A DNA stretch of 64,000 bases from Tanytarsus gracilentus (Eukaryota; Arthropoda; Insecta; Diptera; Chironomidae). Positions within the stretch are counted from its first letter, which is position 1. Each line of letters starts with the position of its first letter. The notes below the pieces were generated by a model, which had not been told where the DNA came from, did no database searches, and saw nothing but the letters and a program-made list of their open reading frames with translations. The position numbers and the translations under genes were made by a program. Positions 35,301 through 48,000 of this stretch are shown here, piece after piece. The stretch is from the NCBI GenBank assembly GCA_038502055.1, contig JAXRKN010000041.1, forward strand, positions 149,001 to 213,000, given 5' to 3'.

Positions 35301-38300
35301 AAGAAAATCAACTGAAGGAAGTGCAGCAGAACCAAATTTTATCAGATGGAGGTAAGAGCGCTACAATAAAGGGTTTTAATTTTTATTCACGATTTAATCT
35401 GGTGCAGCTTTCGACCGACCATCATCACAAATGTCTTATCTTGAGCATTTCTTGAAGGAATCAGCTAAAGACAGTAAAACGTCTCTTGTATGGATCTTGT
35501 AAATAAATTCTAAAAAACATTTTATTTTTTAGTGGGCTCATCGTCATCAAACACAGCTCAAACTCCCTTGACATCAACCATAGTACGTAACTCAATTTTT
35601 CATATTTAATTTACTAATTTGAAACTTTAGCAACATATCTCTCCAAATTCAACTTCACAACGATCACAACCAAATGTTGTTTCGACGAGCTCTTCCTCAA
35701 ATAATATAGTTTTTAGTCAGCAGGACGCATCACATCAACATGTGAGCAAACAAAAATAAATAATTACACATAATTTTATAGCTCTGCTACATATTAATTT
35801 GGGATTTCTCCAAAACCAGTTTTTGGCTTTTAGTGCCAAGACATTACCTTGTGTAATTACTAAACTAGTCATATTCTACAATTTGCCGGAAACAAATTAG
35901 AAATCAATTGAACCTGCGAGGAGTTAGAGCCATTTAAGTCATCTTACTTTCTTACTTTCTCACGATCTTAGTGAACCCCGTATTTCAAGAAGGGCTGGTT
36001 GGTAATATTCAATAGAATCAATATCCAGTGCTGAAATTAGAAATAAATCTAGTGCTAGTAGTAACATTCAGTGAAACTAAATCCAAAAATTAAAAAAAAA
36101 TCTTGTCTTACTGAGATTTTGTACTGGATCTCACTTCCAGAAATATAAATTTAGAAAGTTGTTTGGAGTGTTTTAATTGAACGGTTAAATTCGGCTAATT
36201 GGTCGGTTCTAGCCGATTTTAGCCGATTAAAGTTTTTTGGTGTAACCCACGAAGTGGTGTAACACTTATATGCTCGTAATTGACCACTGTTGAGATTCTA
36301 GTCGAGATTTAGATTACACTTTTTATTCATATATGTTTATATGATAATCAAAACAATTTGTAAAAAAATTATTATACATGGCTTAGCCATAAAAATAAAA
36401 AATTTATTACCTTTGGATTACAAAAATTCCGTCCGTTTATGGTTTCGAGATCTCGACCCTTGGACCAGCTATGTGGGTTTTGAAACATTTTTTCGGTTGG
36501 CTCTGACCGATTTTAACCGATCGAAAAAAACTTCGGTGGGCTAAAAGTCTAAAACCGGTTTTAGCCGAAAGCTGCATCGGCTTCCATGTTTAGCTGACCA
36601 TCGGTTATCGGTCGAACGACTTAAACCCCAGATATAAGAATCTATATTTTATTTCTGTGATTTCCTGACCTTTGGCTTTAACTCCTTTATTCAGTAATTA
36701 TGCAATGAGGGTACTAATCTAAGACAGTGGAGCTACTTAAAATGGCAACGCCTTTTGGAGACCCACCTTGTTTTACTTATCCGAATTATCAGCAGCTTTC
36801 GAAATTATTTTTTTAAATTAAAAAAATTAGAAAAAATAATTAAAAAATAGTTCGGAAAATTACAGCTTTCGTCTTTTTCGAGCACCAAAAATTACTCATT
36901 AGAAAGCGATGAGGGCGATGTTGAAGATAATCGAATTCATAGTTCAAGCTCAAAGAGTAACCTTAGCGAGGTGTCTATTGGCCAATCAGCCAGCAGTAAT
37001 GTTTTGCAGCTGGGAAAGAAAGCGAGGATACATCAGTTTTTAGTTCGAACATTCTCTTCGCCAACGAAATGCAATTACTGCACGTCTCTTATGATCGGCC
37101 TAACGAGACAAGGAGTTGGTAAGACATTTTTGAAAATTTAAAAATATATAAACATTTTACCTTTTAAAAGTTTGTGAACTGTGTGGATTTGCCTGCCATA
37201 TGGTGTGCTGTCAGAAAGTGTCCACTCACTGCCCAGCGTCGCAGTCTAAAAGACCTCTCGGAATTGATCCTACAAAAGGAATAGGGACGGCTTACGAGGG
37301 CTATGTAAAAGTCCCAAAACACGGTGTTGTGAAGAGAGGCTGGATGAGACAGTTCGTTGTAGTTTGTGACTTCAAACTGTTCCTTTATGATATTACTTCC
37401 GAGCGAAGCTCAATGCCGAGTGTTCATATTGCTCAGGTCCTCGATATGAGAGATAGTGAATTTGGTTTGTATAATTAAACATGTGTTAAAATGATTATTT
37501 GTAGAGAAATAGAAAGCTTCTAGGCAAAAAAGCCGCCCGTGGCTGTTTCGAGTATACTGCGATCACAGATCTAGACTATGGAAGCTCCGCTAAAGCTCAA
37601 CCGTTTAGCTTGTTGCTATTTTGAAAAGTCTACTTTTTATAATCTCATTTTTAATTTAGATGTGCTCTAAATATACAAGGGGTCCACAACTCCCATATAA
37701 TCCATATAGGGTGGAGACTCATAACTTTTGAGTACCCAAAATTTCTGAGTAAATCTTACTTGATAAAAATCAATGTTCGTAGTGATAAAATGATCCAACA
37801 ACCTGTACAACTTAAGGACAAACTGCATCTCGCAGATCCTGAATTGTAACGGTTTTCGTTTTCAAATCTTCCCAATGTGGGTCCCGAACTCCGAAGTTTT
37901 GGTCCGAAAGTAGAGGGGTACTACAGCGTAAAAGCAACATAAATTTTTTTTTGAGGTCTCAAATTTCCAAGCAACACATAAAATTTTCTAGAAAATCTTA
38001 ACATGAAGATTGCTTCATGAAAAAGTGGCAAATTCTTCATTCTTGTGTAAAAATTTGCTCAAAACTCCGAAGTTATGAGTCTCCTCCCTATTTACATGGT
38101 TTATATGGAAGATGTGGGCCCCTTGTAAATATATTTTATAAAAAGCAGTTTAAAAGAAACCAAAATTGTCCTAAATTTTATTTTAATCGTCAAATGAAAT
38201 TTTTTTTGTCCGGCCTTTAATAAGTTACATTCCATTTTTCTTGTTTGAAATTTTAAGATAATTTATTAATTATATTCGAATAACCTTAACTTAAATTTTA

Positions 38301-41300
38301 TCCACGAACCCAATATTCTACCTAAGTTGGTTAAAAAATTTAGAGTTTTGAAAAATTATTGAATATTAGGATTTTTTCTTGGTATTCGCATTGGATTCTT
38401 GCTGGAGCGTAATAAATTACAAAATTTAAACGGCATTTTAGAGAAAACAAATTAATTTATTTCTACACATGGGTCGTAACTTATGACTCGTATAAAAACC
38501 CATGAGGGTTACCGATTTTTACAAAAATCACTCATTTTTGTCTTCTTTTTTACACTTCAAAGTATCTGTTTTAAAAAAGAAACCATCAACAATTCTATCA
38601 TATTCTAACTCAGTTATCCCTTCAAAAAAGAAACCACCAACAATTGTACAATTGTAAATTTACTCTATTTAATTTAGCCAGAAAATTGATGAATGATTTG
38701 GTGAAAAATTAGGTAGAAAATCTGCATTAAATTAACGTTAAAAATTTATAGAATATGGTCACACTCTTTTATTTGATGATTATTTTTTTAAGGTCAATAA
38801 TTTTAAATTTGATAGTTTGATTATAAAATTAAATTTAAAAAATAAAACATTCTATCGAAAATTTCATAAAAATTCAAGTTGAAAGTATTTTCCATTTTAT
38901 GTCGGCTTTGTGACAGACACTCGATAACTTTTTTTATTTTTAGTCATAAGTCTCTTATGACCCATGTGTAGAAATAAAATAATTTTTTCCTCTCAAATGC
39001 CTTTTAAATTTTTTTCGCGGAATTTTCAGCAGATTTTTTTCCGCGGAATTTCTGCGTAGCTCTGTTTTGTTTATACTGCGATCATAGATCTAGACTGTAG
39101 AGGCTGATCTAAAGAGCTACCATTAAGCTTATGGCTGGAACTTTTTTTTAAAGTTCTACTTTTTATAGTTTATGCATTGTTAAGCTCAAACGGATATCTA
39201 CTCTAAATATATTTCATATTAATTTTAAACCCAAATTTTCGGTAACCTAATATTAAAAAATGTTTCAAAACCCACAAGTGGGTGTTGCCGTGTAACTTGA
39301 AGTCTAGCTGATCCAGGAGCCGAGATCTCGACGATACAGACAGACGGACGGAAATCAGGGCATATAAGTGTTACCACGCTTTTGGTGGGTTACAAAATTC
39401 TACCTAAGCTGATTAAAACTTTATTATTTTTAAAAAAATTAGTAAAGATTAAAATTTCTCCTTGTTAGAGCGTTGCTTCATTACTACATTCTTACAAAAG
39501 TGGAGCTTGGATAAAAATTGGATTAATAATATAAGATTATACTTTTTGTAGCCGTATCAAGTGTCCATGAGAGTGATGTTATTCATGCGGCAAAGAAAGA
39601 CATTCCATGTATATTTCGTATTACAACATCGTTGTTGGAAGGGCAGCCACTACAAACTCTAATGCTAACAGACTCTGAGACAGAGAAAAACAAGTGGGTT
39701 GTAGCACTCGCCGAGTTGCATAGAATTCTTAAGAGGAATAACTTACCAAATACTGCAATATTTAAAGTTAAGGAGATTATTGACAATACTTACAACGTCA
39801 GAAATGCTCAATGTGGACTAATCATTGATCAAGACCGCCTTCTTTTGGGAACTGAATCAGATGGCCTCTACTGCATTGAACTCGATCGCTATGAGATTAT
39901 TAAGATTGGCGAGAATAAAAAGATTTTCGAAATCTGGTACATAACAGAGGAACAATTGCTAATAATTTTATGTGGCAAACATCGAGCTGTTCGTTTGTTA
40001 CCGATTCGCGCATTAGAAACGAGTGATGTTGAGTGGATTAAAGTAATGGACTCAAAGTATTGCATAACTGCTTGCTGGGGACTTATAAGAAAGCAACCTC
40101 AAAATACATACTGCATTGTGCTGGCATTAAAAAAACCCAGTGGTGGTTCTCAAATTCTTGTTTACGAGGTCAATCGCAACAAGGCGAGACACCATAAAAT
40201 TTGTGAATTCAACGTTCCCTATCACGTCCAGAGTCTTCAAATACTATCGGATATGCGTCTTGCTATTGGACATCAGTCGGGATTTACAGCATACATTCTC
40301 GAGGGAGAGGCCCAAGCCATGCGTAAGAGATTTCCTAATTATATTATACACTTTAATAATTTGCGAACCTTAAACGTTTATTGAGAGACTATTTTTTTCT
40401 CTCACTTTTTGATTTTTGTTTATTTATTAATTTCACTTTGGATTATCATTTTTTTTTTCATTTTTATCCTCGATTATCATACAAACCTTTATTATATCTT
40501 TGTTCTTTGTGTGTTTCTGAAGATAGTCCACTGTTTGTTAGCTATATTTAACGATAACTATGCCCGAAAACTATTTAAAAATTGACAATTCGCAGAGCGA
40601 TATTGTTGTGTTGAAATTTAAGACTCATTTTCACTTTCTTCCGCAATTAATCGATGAAACTTGATGTTATATAATTAAAGATGAAACACTTATAAACACA
40701 TTTAAAATAAACTAACTTATGAAACAAACTGAAAACTATATTAAATTGGAAGTTGTTGAAGACAAAATCACTCTGTACATATTAAGAACTTAAAGATAAA
40801 AAAAGATCAACAGTCTTTGATGTTAAGAAAATATGAAAAGTATTTTTCCAAAAGAAAACCAATTCCTCAACACTGAAATTTTTTTCATCTCAAGAAGCAT
40901 GCATCATAGAATAGATATTGATCAACTCAAAAAATATTTCTTTAAATTTATACTATGAACATTACAGCTCTAGTTCATCCTGAAAATCAACTTAACAACT
41001 TTCTCATGTATTCGGGTGTCGATGCATGGCGTGTAATTGAATTGCAGCCAAATCAAGCGAATGGTTTTGGAGAGTATTTGCTCGTGTTCCAGACACTTTC
41101 AATTTATGTTGATGCTCAAGGTCGAAAGTCTCGCGATAGAGAACTCATGTACCCGGCTGTTCCAACTCATATCAGTAAGGCAAAAGAAGAATTAAAAATT
41201 TATAATTTTTAAACCAAGCTTATTTTTCTGCTTTAGCCTATTGTGATGGTCATCTTTTGGTGTACAGTGAGACTCATTTGGACATTTTTAACACTCAAAC

Positions 41301-41919
41301 GGGGGAGTGGGTTCAGTCGATTGGACTCAAAAAGTCGCAGCCACTCAGTTTTAACGGGAATCTGACCGGCATGGTTATAAACGATATTCCTTATGTCATT
41401 TACTTGGCAAACATGCACACACGTGAACTTCTAAATACTAAAAATTTCGAAAGAGAAAATCGTATTAAACCCAAAAGGAGATTTTCATTTCGTGAAATTA
41501 ATAAATCGACCATTCGTATTGGTTCCGATCGTCGTAAGATGATTTCGGCGCCAACAAATTTTAACCATATTAGTCACGTTGGACCCGATATACAGAATCA
41601 AAAGCTCTTTGATCTTGCAACATCAGTTGAAACAATTGATCAGCCAACGAGCATTGGTCAAAAGATGGCTACTTTCAGATCTATTAGTGCCCCTCGAACA
41701 CCTCCTCGTTCGATTAACCTTAACAATAAGAAGCCACCAATTCCTGCTCGCTACCCTTCATCTCTCCCAAAATCGCCTAGTCTCTCCATAGGCAGTAGCG
41801 CCTCTTCACTTCACGACATGGTCAAATCGCACGATAGAAAATCTGAATCACGTCAAAGCGTCACAAGTAACAATTCGAGTTGCTCAACGCCTCCCTCGCC
41901 CATTACTCAATTTAACTAA
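32355..41919 (+). CDS. gek: Genghis khan / MRCK-type Cdc42-binding kinase
   Basis: Twelve exons: 32355-32643, 32711-32850, 32916-35187, 35274-35351, 35408-35473, 35533-35582, 35631-35741, 36866-37118, 37171-37464, 39552-40322, 40968-41174 and 41237-41919. They give 1737 residues in phase throughout. Order: N-terminal helix; AGC kinase with GRGAFGEV (121-128), FAMK (Lys143), HRD (Asp238), DFG (Asp256) and GTPDYISPE; AGC tail (SSPTDTSNFDVDD, GHHLPFIGFTF); a long coiled coil; C1 (HQFLVRTF...CNYC...CELCGFACHMVC, from about 1058); PH (about 1124-1220); citron-homology/CNH; and CRIB (ISAPTNFNHISHVGPD, about 1613-1628). The family phosphorylates myosin regulators downstream of Cdc42 to control actin. 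The catalytic loop reads HRDVKVDN rather than the common HRDIKPDN. The donor of exon 5 (GACA|GTAAAA) is chosen by phase. Intron 7 holds an AGCTCCGC element and intron 9 several repeats. Confidence 0.95.
35775..36773 (+). mobile_element. AGCTCCGC element copy in gek intron 7, with internal replacements
   Basis: The left end TTTATAGCTCTGCTACATAT and right end GGAGCTACTTAAAATGGC...CACCTTGTTTT match the family. The inner 118-bp array is missing. In its place are CGGCTAAT/TTAGCCGA-rich sequence (about 36170-36630) of the 54931-55460 type and a GTAACCCACG repeat (36238-36480). It is a composite of at least three repeat types. Confidence 0.7.
37676..38125. mobile_element. 450-bp MITE with CAAGGGG ends and TA target
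   Basis: Inverted ends CAAGGGGTCCACAACTCCC and GAAGATGTGGGCCCCTTG sit between TA dinucleotides (ATATA before, TAAAT after), which suits a Tc1/mariner-like or related transposase. It lies in gek intron 9. Noncoding. Confidence 0.75.
38420..39010. mobile_element. Long-TIR MITE in gek intron 9
   Basis: The left arm (GGCATTTTAGAG...TTTATTTCTACACATGGGTC) and right arm (GACCCATGTGTAGAAATAAA...CTCAAATGCC) are inverted over about 60 bases. TTATGAC repeats lie just inside. The exact outer limits and target duplication were not fixed. Noncoding. Confidence 0.7.
39040..39530 (+). repeat. Dispersed repeat fragments in gek intron 9
   Basis: The stretch GTAGCTCTGTTTTG...TACTGCGATCATAGATCTAG through TATCTACTCTAAATATATTTC is shared with about 37530-37670 and 59605-59710. 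An inverted GTAACCCACG repeat sits at 39250-39395. The end (GCATTGCTT...AAGTGGAGCTT) resembles 59930-59995 and 30530-30580. Confidence 0.55.
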
Positions 41920-42499
41920 TTGTTTTTAATTATTGCCTAAAGTAATCCTGATCTACTATTAGTTCAAGTTAAAGCATTTATCATGTTTAGAAATATTTAG
42001 AACTATTTGTTAGAAATTAAGAATATAGTTGTTCCCTCTTTATCTCTCCTATAAAACTATTATGAAAATATATTATAATATATCCATTTACCGCTATTAA
42101 AGACGACAACGGTTAATATTATATTATATAATAATTCATTCCATTCCGTTTTCACTAGTTCGCTTAAATTTAAAATAAACTTATTGAAGGGATCATGTAA
42201 AGATTGATTATTGTAAAATTTATAAATACCAGAAATCCTCTTTCGTAAATAGGTTTCTTAAAAAAATCTTTACAATCTTGATCCCTTACAAAACTTAAAT
42301 GAAATTATTCATTTTAATTTCCACAGTTGGCAAATAATTTTAACAAATAATAGAAAATTATGTACTTTCTGATGAAAAAATATTGGAAGTTTAAGAAACG
42401 AAAAATTTAAAGTGCAATTTGAAATGGAATCAATTATATATGTATATGCTAAAATTACAGTTCGAATCGAAAAAAATTTATCATAAATCGCTTGTTAAA

Positions 42500-42699
42500 G
42501 ATCCTGAATTCACCGGTGAATGTGATTTCGTTAATCACCGGTGACGACTTTTTTTATTTCCCTATTTGGAAAGATGTTAAAAACTAAATTTGGTTTTTAA
42601 CAACTTCCAAAGTGGAAGAAACGTTTTTTCTTCAGAAATATAGGTCAAATGTTGTTACCGCTCATAACCAAAATCGTAATCACCGGTGAATTCAGGATC
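42500..42699. mobile_element. 200-bp MITE with GATCCTGAATTCACCGGTGA ends
   Basis: The first 20 bases are the exact reverse complement of the last 20 (TCACCGGTGAATTCAGGATC). An inner ATCACCGGTGA makes the ends internally palindromic as well. No target duplication is obvious. Confidence 0.8.
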
Positions 42700-44400
42700 T
42701 CTAGTTATCATAAGAGCTCTACTATCAAAGACAGTATATTATTCTCATGCGAGGGCAATGTGTTAAAAGACAATAGTAAGACAGTAGATGATTATTTTTA
42801 AGCTTTTTAACTGGAAATGGTAGCTTAAAGCTGTGATTTTTTTTGATTCCTTTTCACTTAATATTATTTTCATATTTTTACGACATGGACGAAAAAAGAG
42901 ACACCATTCAAATTGTCCTCAAAAATGTTCCTGGATTCGAAAATCACTTCCAGGATTGCTGTAAAAAGTCAATCAGGATTAAAATTAAAACTTAATGTAT
43001 TAGCTATTACTCCGGACTATGAGATAGTTACATTAAAACGTGTGCAAGTTAAATTTCGAATACTAAGATCAAATTTATTTTTCGACTAACTAAATATTTT
43101 TTTACTTGAACACTCAAGTTTTCTAACACTCAAAATTAAATTTTAACTTAATCCCAACCTTCTACTGATCTTGCAGCTCACAATTGATGCAGTTTGATAG
43201 ATATGACTTTTCTCATTTGAAGTCTAAATATCATCGAATGTTGAATGTGCTCACATTTAGAGATATTTCGGCTTATACCAAAGGGTTATTTTGTGTTGAA
43301 AATCACAGTAAAACTTGTGGAGCTGTTAATTTTAAGGATGCAATTTTCGAAATGATATTTTTTATCTTAATTTTTTATATTAAATTTAATGAAACTTGAA
43401 CACGTATTATTGAAATTATCTTATAGTGCTCCGCAAAGTTTCAAATTTTTATCTCTAATCATTCAACATCTACTAAGTATTTCTTGCCAAGGGAGGTCTT
43501 AAACGACGCGTCTTGAAAAGTTCTAACGAAATTAACTAAATTTTTAATATTTAATCCACAAAATTTGGATTTAGCTCTCAAAACCTTCGCGTCACTTACC
43601 TTTTTTTTTATTTCGTCCATTTAGTTTATTTAATTTTTTAAAGAAATTTACCAAAATAATATTCAATTATTATATTATAAATCTTGAAAAGATGATAAAG
43701 ATAGATGATCCTGAATGATATATATCAAAAATTCCAAAAAAGTTAAATATTATATAAACTAAAATTGAATGTATAAAGACTTGATAAGTTGTTAGTGTCG
43801 AAATAAAGAATTTTTCAAATAAAATTGCGCCATGAATTTTCTATCCTCTTTAGGTTTTTGTATTTTTCTTAAACCTGAATTTCTATTTGCAATTTACATT
43901 TTCATTTGCAAGTTCATATGCAGTTCTGCATGCAATTTTTACTTGCATGACTTTCGCAGAACGAACACTATTTTAAATTCACAAAATTTCTCAATTTTTA
44001 CTTTGTTTTAAAGAAGCCGCAACAGCTTCCAACAGCTCACACTACAAATAAATAACTAGAACTATGTCTCATTGATGTAAATTTATCCATTTTGTCTGCT
44101 CCTAGCTGCTTCTTGGCGAGTTATTAATTAATTAAAATTGAAGGAAATTTCATTTCACGTTTACAAAAACTTTAAAAACAAAAATAATGAACGAAGGGAT
44201 GATAAAAATTAATTTCTCTCTATAAAAAAAGATATTTTTCCCTTTTCCTTGAAAAAAGTCCGTTATAAAAGAGATATTTTAATGATGTAATATCATTCAT
44301 TTATAGTTCCTAAACATTTTTCAAAAAGAATTACCCAAATCTTTGCAAAAATAAAGAAGTTATGTATTTTTTACCGTTTTTCTATATAAAATATCACTGT

Positions 44401-44538
44401 GCAACATCAGTAACCTCAGAGCGGACATTTTCAGAAACTGGAAATATCGTAACAAAAAAGAGAACTCGAATACCAGACCATAACCTTCACTGTGTAATGT
44501 TCCTTAAGATAATTTTTTTTATTTTAAATAAAGAATAG
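44401..44538 (+). pseudogene. hAT transposase C-terminal remnant
   Basis: A 45-codon stretch ending in TAG reads ATSVTSERTFSETGNIV then TKKRTRIPDHN, the hAT-family dimerisation motif (S.SERVFS..G.I...RR..L). No frame extends upstream into the rest of a transposase. It is taken as the broken end of an autonomous element, and could be related to the source of the hAT-like MITEs here, though that is inference. Confidence 0.75.
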
Positions 44539-45050
44539 CCGAAAAATTCAGTGAAAACAGGTCTTTTTTATATTTTGTTCTCCCCGGGGATTGAAAAACT
44601 CTAATTTTATTCCGTAGCAGTTCTTTTTATTTCTTTTTGAAATTTTTGTTTCATTACAAAATTTAATTTTTAGTGATTATGATTGTATACAATTGTACAA
44701 AGAATATGAAGCAAATATTGCATTTAAAATTAAATGCGTGACTAAATAATAAATAAACTTTGACTCAGAAATTAAATATAAAATAGAAAAACTTTGTTTC
44801 TCCAAACCATAAATTTTATAAAATACATAAAAACTAATAAAATTTACTAAGAAAATTTATATTGAGCAATATGCATTTAAAATACACGAAAATGTATAAT
44901 AATATCCAATAATATGGGATTAATTATTTAAAAAAAATTATTGCTTTAGTTAATATTTTTTATAGAAGACACACAGTTCTTTTATCACAACAAAACAAAA
45001 CAAACAATTTAGATAATGAATTTTTAATTTCTCAAGCAAAGGGCTTCCTT

Positions 45051-48000
45051 TCAAATTTCCAATTCGAAACTTCTTTCCATCTCCTTTAAATCGCTCTCTA
45101 AAGGGGACGAAGATGTATCATATGGATTATGGCGTTGTTGATTATTTTCATCTTTTGGTGAGTACATTGATTTTGGTGATGATGAACCTAATAATTAAAA
45201 AAATAGCATTATACTTTTATTTACTAATCTTAGTTAAAGCTTACCATCATTAAAGAATTTTGTTCGAGGATGCATTTCAGTTTTCATTTTAAATGGAATT
45301 AATGGTAAACTAACTGTAGCAGTAATAGGCTCTTTGGATTCAACACTTGTTGCAGGTAATGGTAATGATTCATGTGATAAACTCTGAAATTTTCAATTTC
45401 GAGTATAGAACATGAACAAATATTTGTTTCGTTATATAAAATAGACTTACATCATCCAATTCAAACGTTAAAGAACTAAAACCATCTTGTCCACGAGGAA
45501 TTTTTGACCTAATTTTGATCAAGTAAGAAAGCGATAGATAATTGGTTTATTGTAGTAAATAGTAGAGAATGAATTTCGTCAGGTATATCTTACATCATCT
45601 CATAACCTTGAATAATTTGCTGTGCAAAGCGAAGTTTTTGCTGCACATGTCGATACCTTTCTTCCATTGAAATCGCTTCGACGCATTTATGAGAATATTT
45701 TTCACTCAACGATAAGATATCTTGTCGAACATCCTCGAGATCTTTCTCGTTCTTTAATGTTGCCAATGTTTCAAGTTGTTCTCTTTTTTCCTTGTCAAAC
45801 TGTCTGAAGAACTCTTCTTTAAATCGATTCACTTCCTTCTCCACTTCATTTTTATGTGCCTTACGCATAGATTCAAGTGCTTGTAATGTCGCTTGAGTTT
45901 CTTCCGCCAACGCTTGTTCCTTTTCCATGAGGAGTCTTTCAATCTCTACCCTATGTTTCACTTCTAAATCGGCTATTTTACGTTTGTGTGACGACTCAAT
46001 TGCCAAAAGACCTTTCTCACAAAGAGTCTAAAAATAAATACACTTATCGATATCTGATGTAAATTGTAATATAAATGTTTAATGTACTTTAATTTTTAAA
46101 GTAGTGCACTGCAGTCACAGATACTAAATTTTAAATTTTTTACTTACTCTTAATTGCTCTATTTCAGCCTGATATTTTTGGTGTAAATCTACCTCCTCTC
46201 CCGCATCAGTTCGTTCATTTTCAGTCTGTTCTGTTTTCAATTGCACTTGATAGTACTGTTGTAATTGCTGGATGCGATCAGAATTTTCTAGCTCCATAAG
46301 ATCGATTTTATTCTCAAGCTTTTTATTAATTTCTTGTTCACGATTAAATTGTTCATACAAAAGCTCATAGTTTCTTTCCATCTCCTGCATCTTTTCTTTG
46401 TTATCGTAAAGCTTTTGTGTTAGCTCATCAATCTTTTGATCGCGTTCATTAAGTTGTTGCAAAATATCATTACTATACGCTGTCTTCTCTATACATATGT
46501 TTTCAACACAAGAAAGTTCGTAGCGCAATTTTTTTATCATGCTAGTTTTTTCGTCAATTTGTTCATTAAGATTGAGGAGCATATCAGAATGTTTACGTTT
46601 CATACTATCTGCGATTTCATCATGTTGATTTGTCAACTCGAGGAGTGTCTCGTGAGTTTTGTCACAGGCTTGACAGGGTGACGAAAGGACCTTATCAACA
46701 GAGAGAAGAATTTTTTCGGCCGTCTGAAACAACTCCTTAAGTTTTGTTGAGACATTTTTAATATTGTCCAAGTTGAGATTTTGAATGTGATTGAAGTTAA
46801 AGTTTGGATTTAATTTATTATGAACTTGCAAAAGTGTTTCCTCAAGCCTGATTATCACATTCGATAAATCGTATACTTCCTGTTTATTGACCGAACTAGC
46901 AAAAGTAAAATTTTTAAACATGAAATTGAAATCAGCTTCAGCCAGAATGTCATCCGTGTTACTAATATCCATATCCTCTGATAGTTCCACAAATAAATTT
47001 TCATATTTTTGCATAGCTGAAAGACTAAAGAGACTCTTTTTCTCTTTTCCATTACCAATTTCGTTAATTGGATCAACGAGTAGATTTGCATTTATAGTTT
47101 CGCCACAAATAATGGATATTCGCGCATCAATAAGTGCCTTTTGTGCAATGATGTCAGCAAATTCAATTAACAATTGACGCCCTTCACATGTTTTGTGTTC
47201 TTGCTCTAAATGTAATCGCCACTGACCTTGCTTCATTTTAATCAATTTTTCTTCATAACATTGTGTCAATTGAGCTATTGTTGACTCCATTTCTTTCCTG
47301 TTGATTAAAATTTAACAATTACATAATTTTTAGCGTAACCCACACAAAGTATGGTAAAGCTTATATGCTCATTTTTCTGTCCGGGCATCCAAGCTTTCAA
47401 AAACTCGGCCCTGGACCAACTAGAGACTTCGGGTTTTCCAGATGGCAGCTCTCAGGGTCTACTTGTGGAGGCACTAAGAATTTTTCGAGTCATGACCATG
47501 TAGTGTCCATTTTTCATCGCCGGCATTTCTCACTTGAGATATGTGCAGTTCCTCGGTGGACGATTCCTGAGGGGACGTCTGCCACTAGGAGAATATATTC
47601 TCTTAAAAGTTAATTACACTTTTAAGTTAGTATGCAAAGGTTATGTTTTAATCCTCAGCCTAGCCCGCAAGCTATGGAAAGGAAACAAAAACGGGCGCGT
47701 CTATCCTGGTTTTCCCAGCGGCCACCACTATGTTATCAATCAATCAATCAATCATGACCATGTAGTGTCCATTTTTCATACAAATTTTCTCTTATATGGC
47801 TTCATGAGTATCGTTGAACTCGTGACTGAATCAGGAATTGATTGACATATGACTATTACTGACTCTTAAAAAAACTTTGGGTGAAAATAATTATTTTTAA
47901 TAATAATTAGATAAAAATGAATTGAAAAAGGATTTTTAACTTCAATATTTAGATAGATAGATAGATAGATAGATGACAAAGAGGTAGCGACACAGGACTA

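Larger units (their letters stand above)
41920..45050. other. Intergenic region between gek and outspread (tail to tail)
   Basis: No gene was recognised in 3.1 kb. An AATAAA near 42174 may serve gek. It contains the MITE at 42500-42699 and the hAT remnant at 44401-44538. The 71-codon frame at 43184-43399 has no family resemblance. Confidence 0.55.

Noticed and set aside
43184..43399. 71-codon open frame between gek and osp
   Set aside because: No recognisable domain, poor codon structure, and no splice partners.
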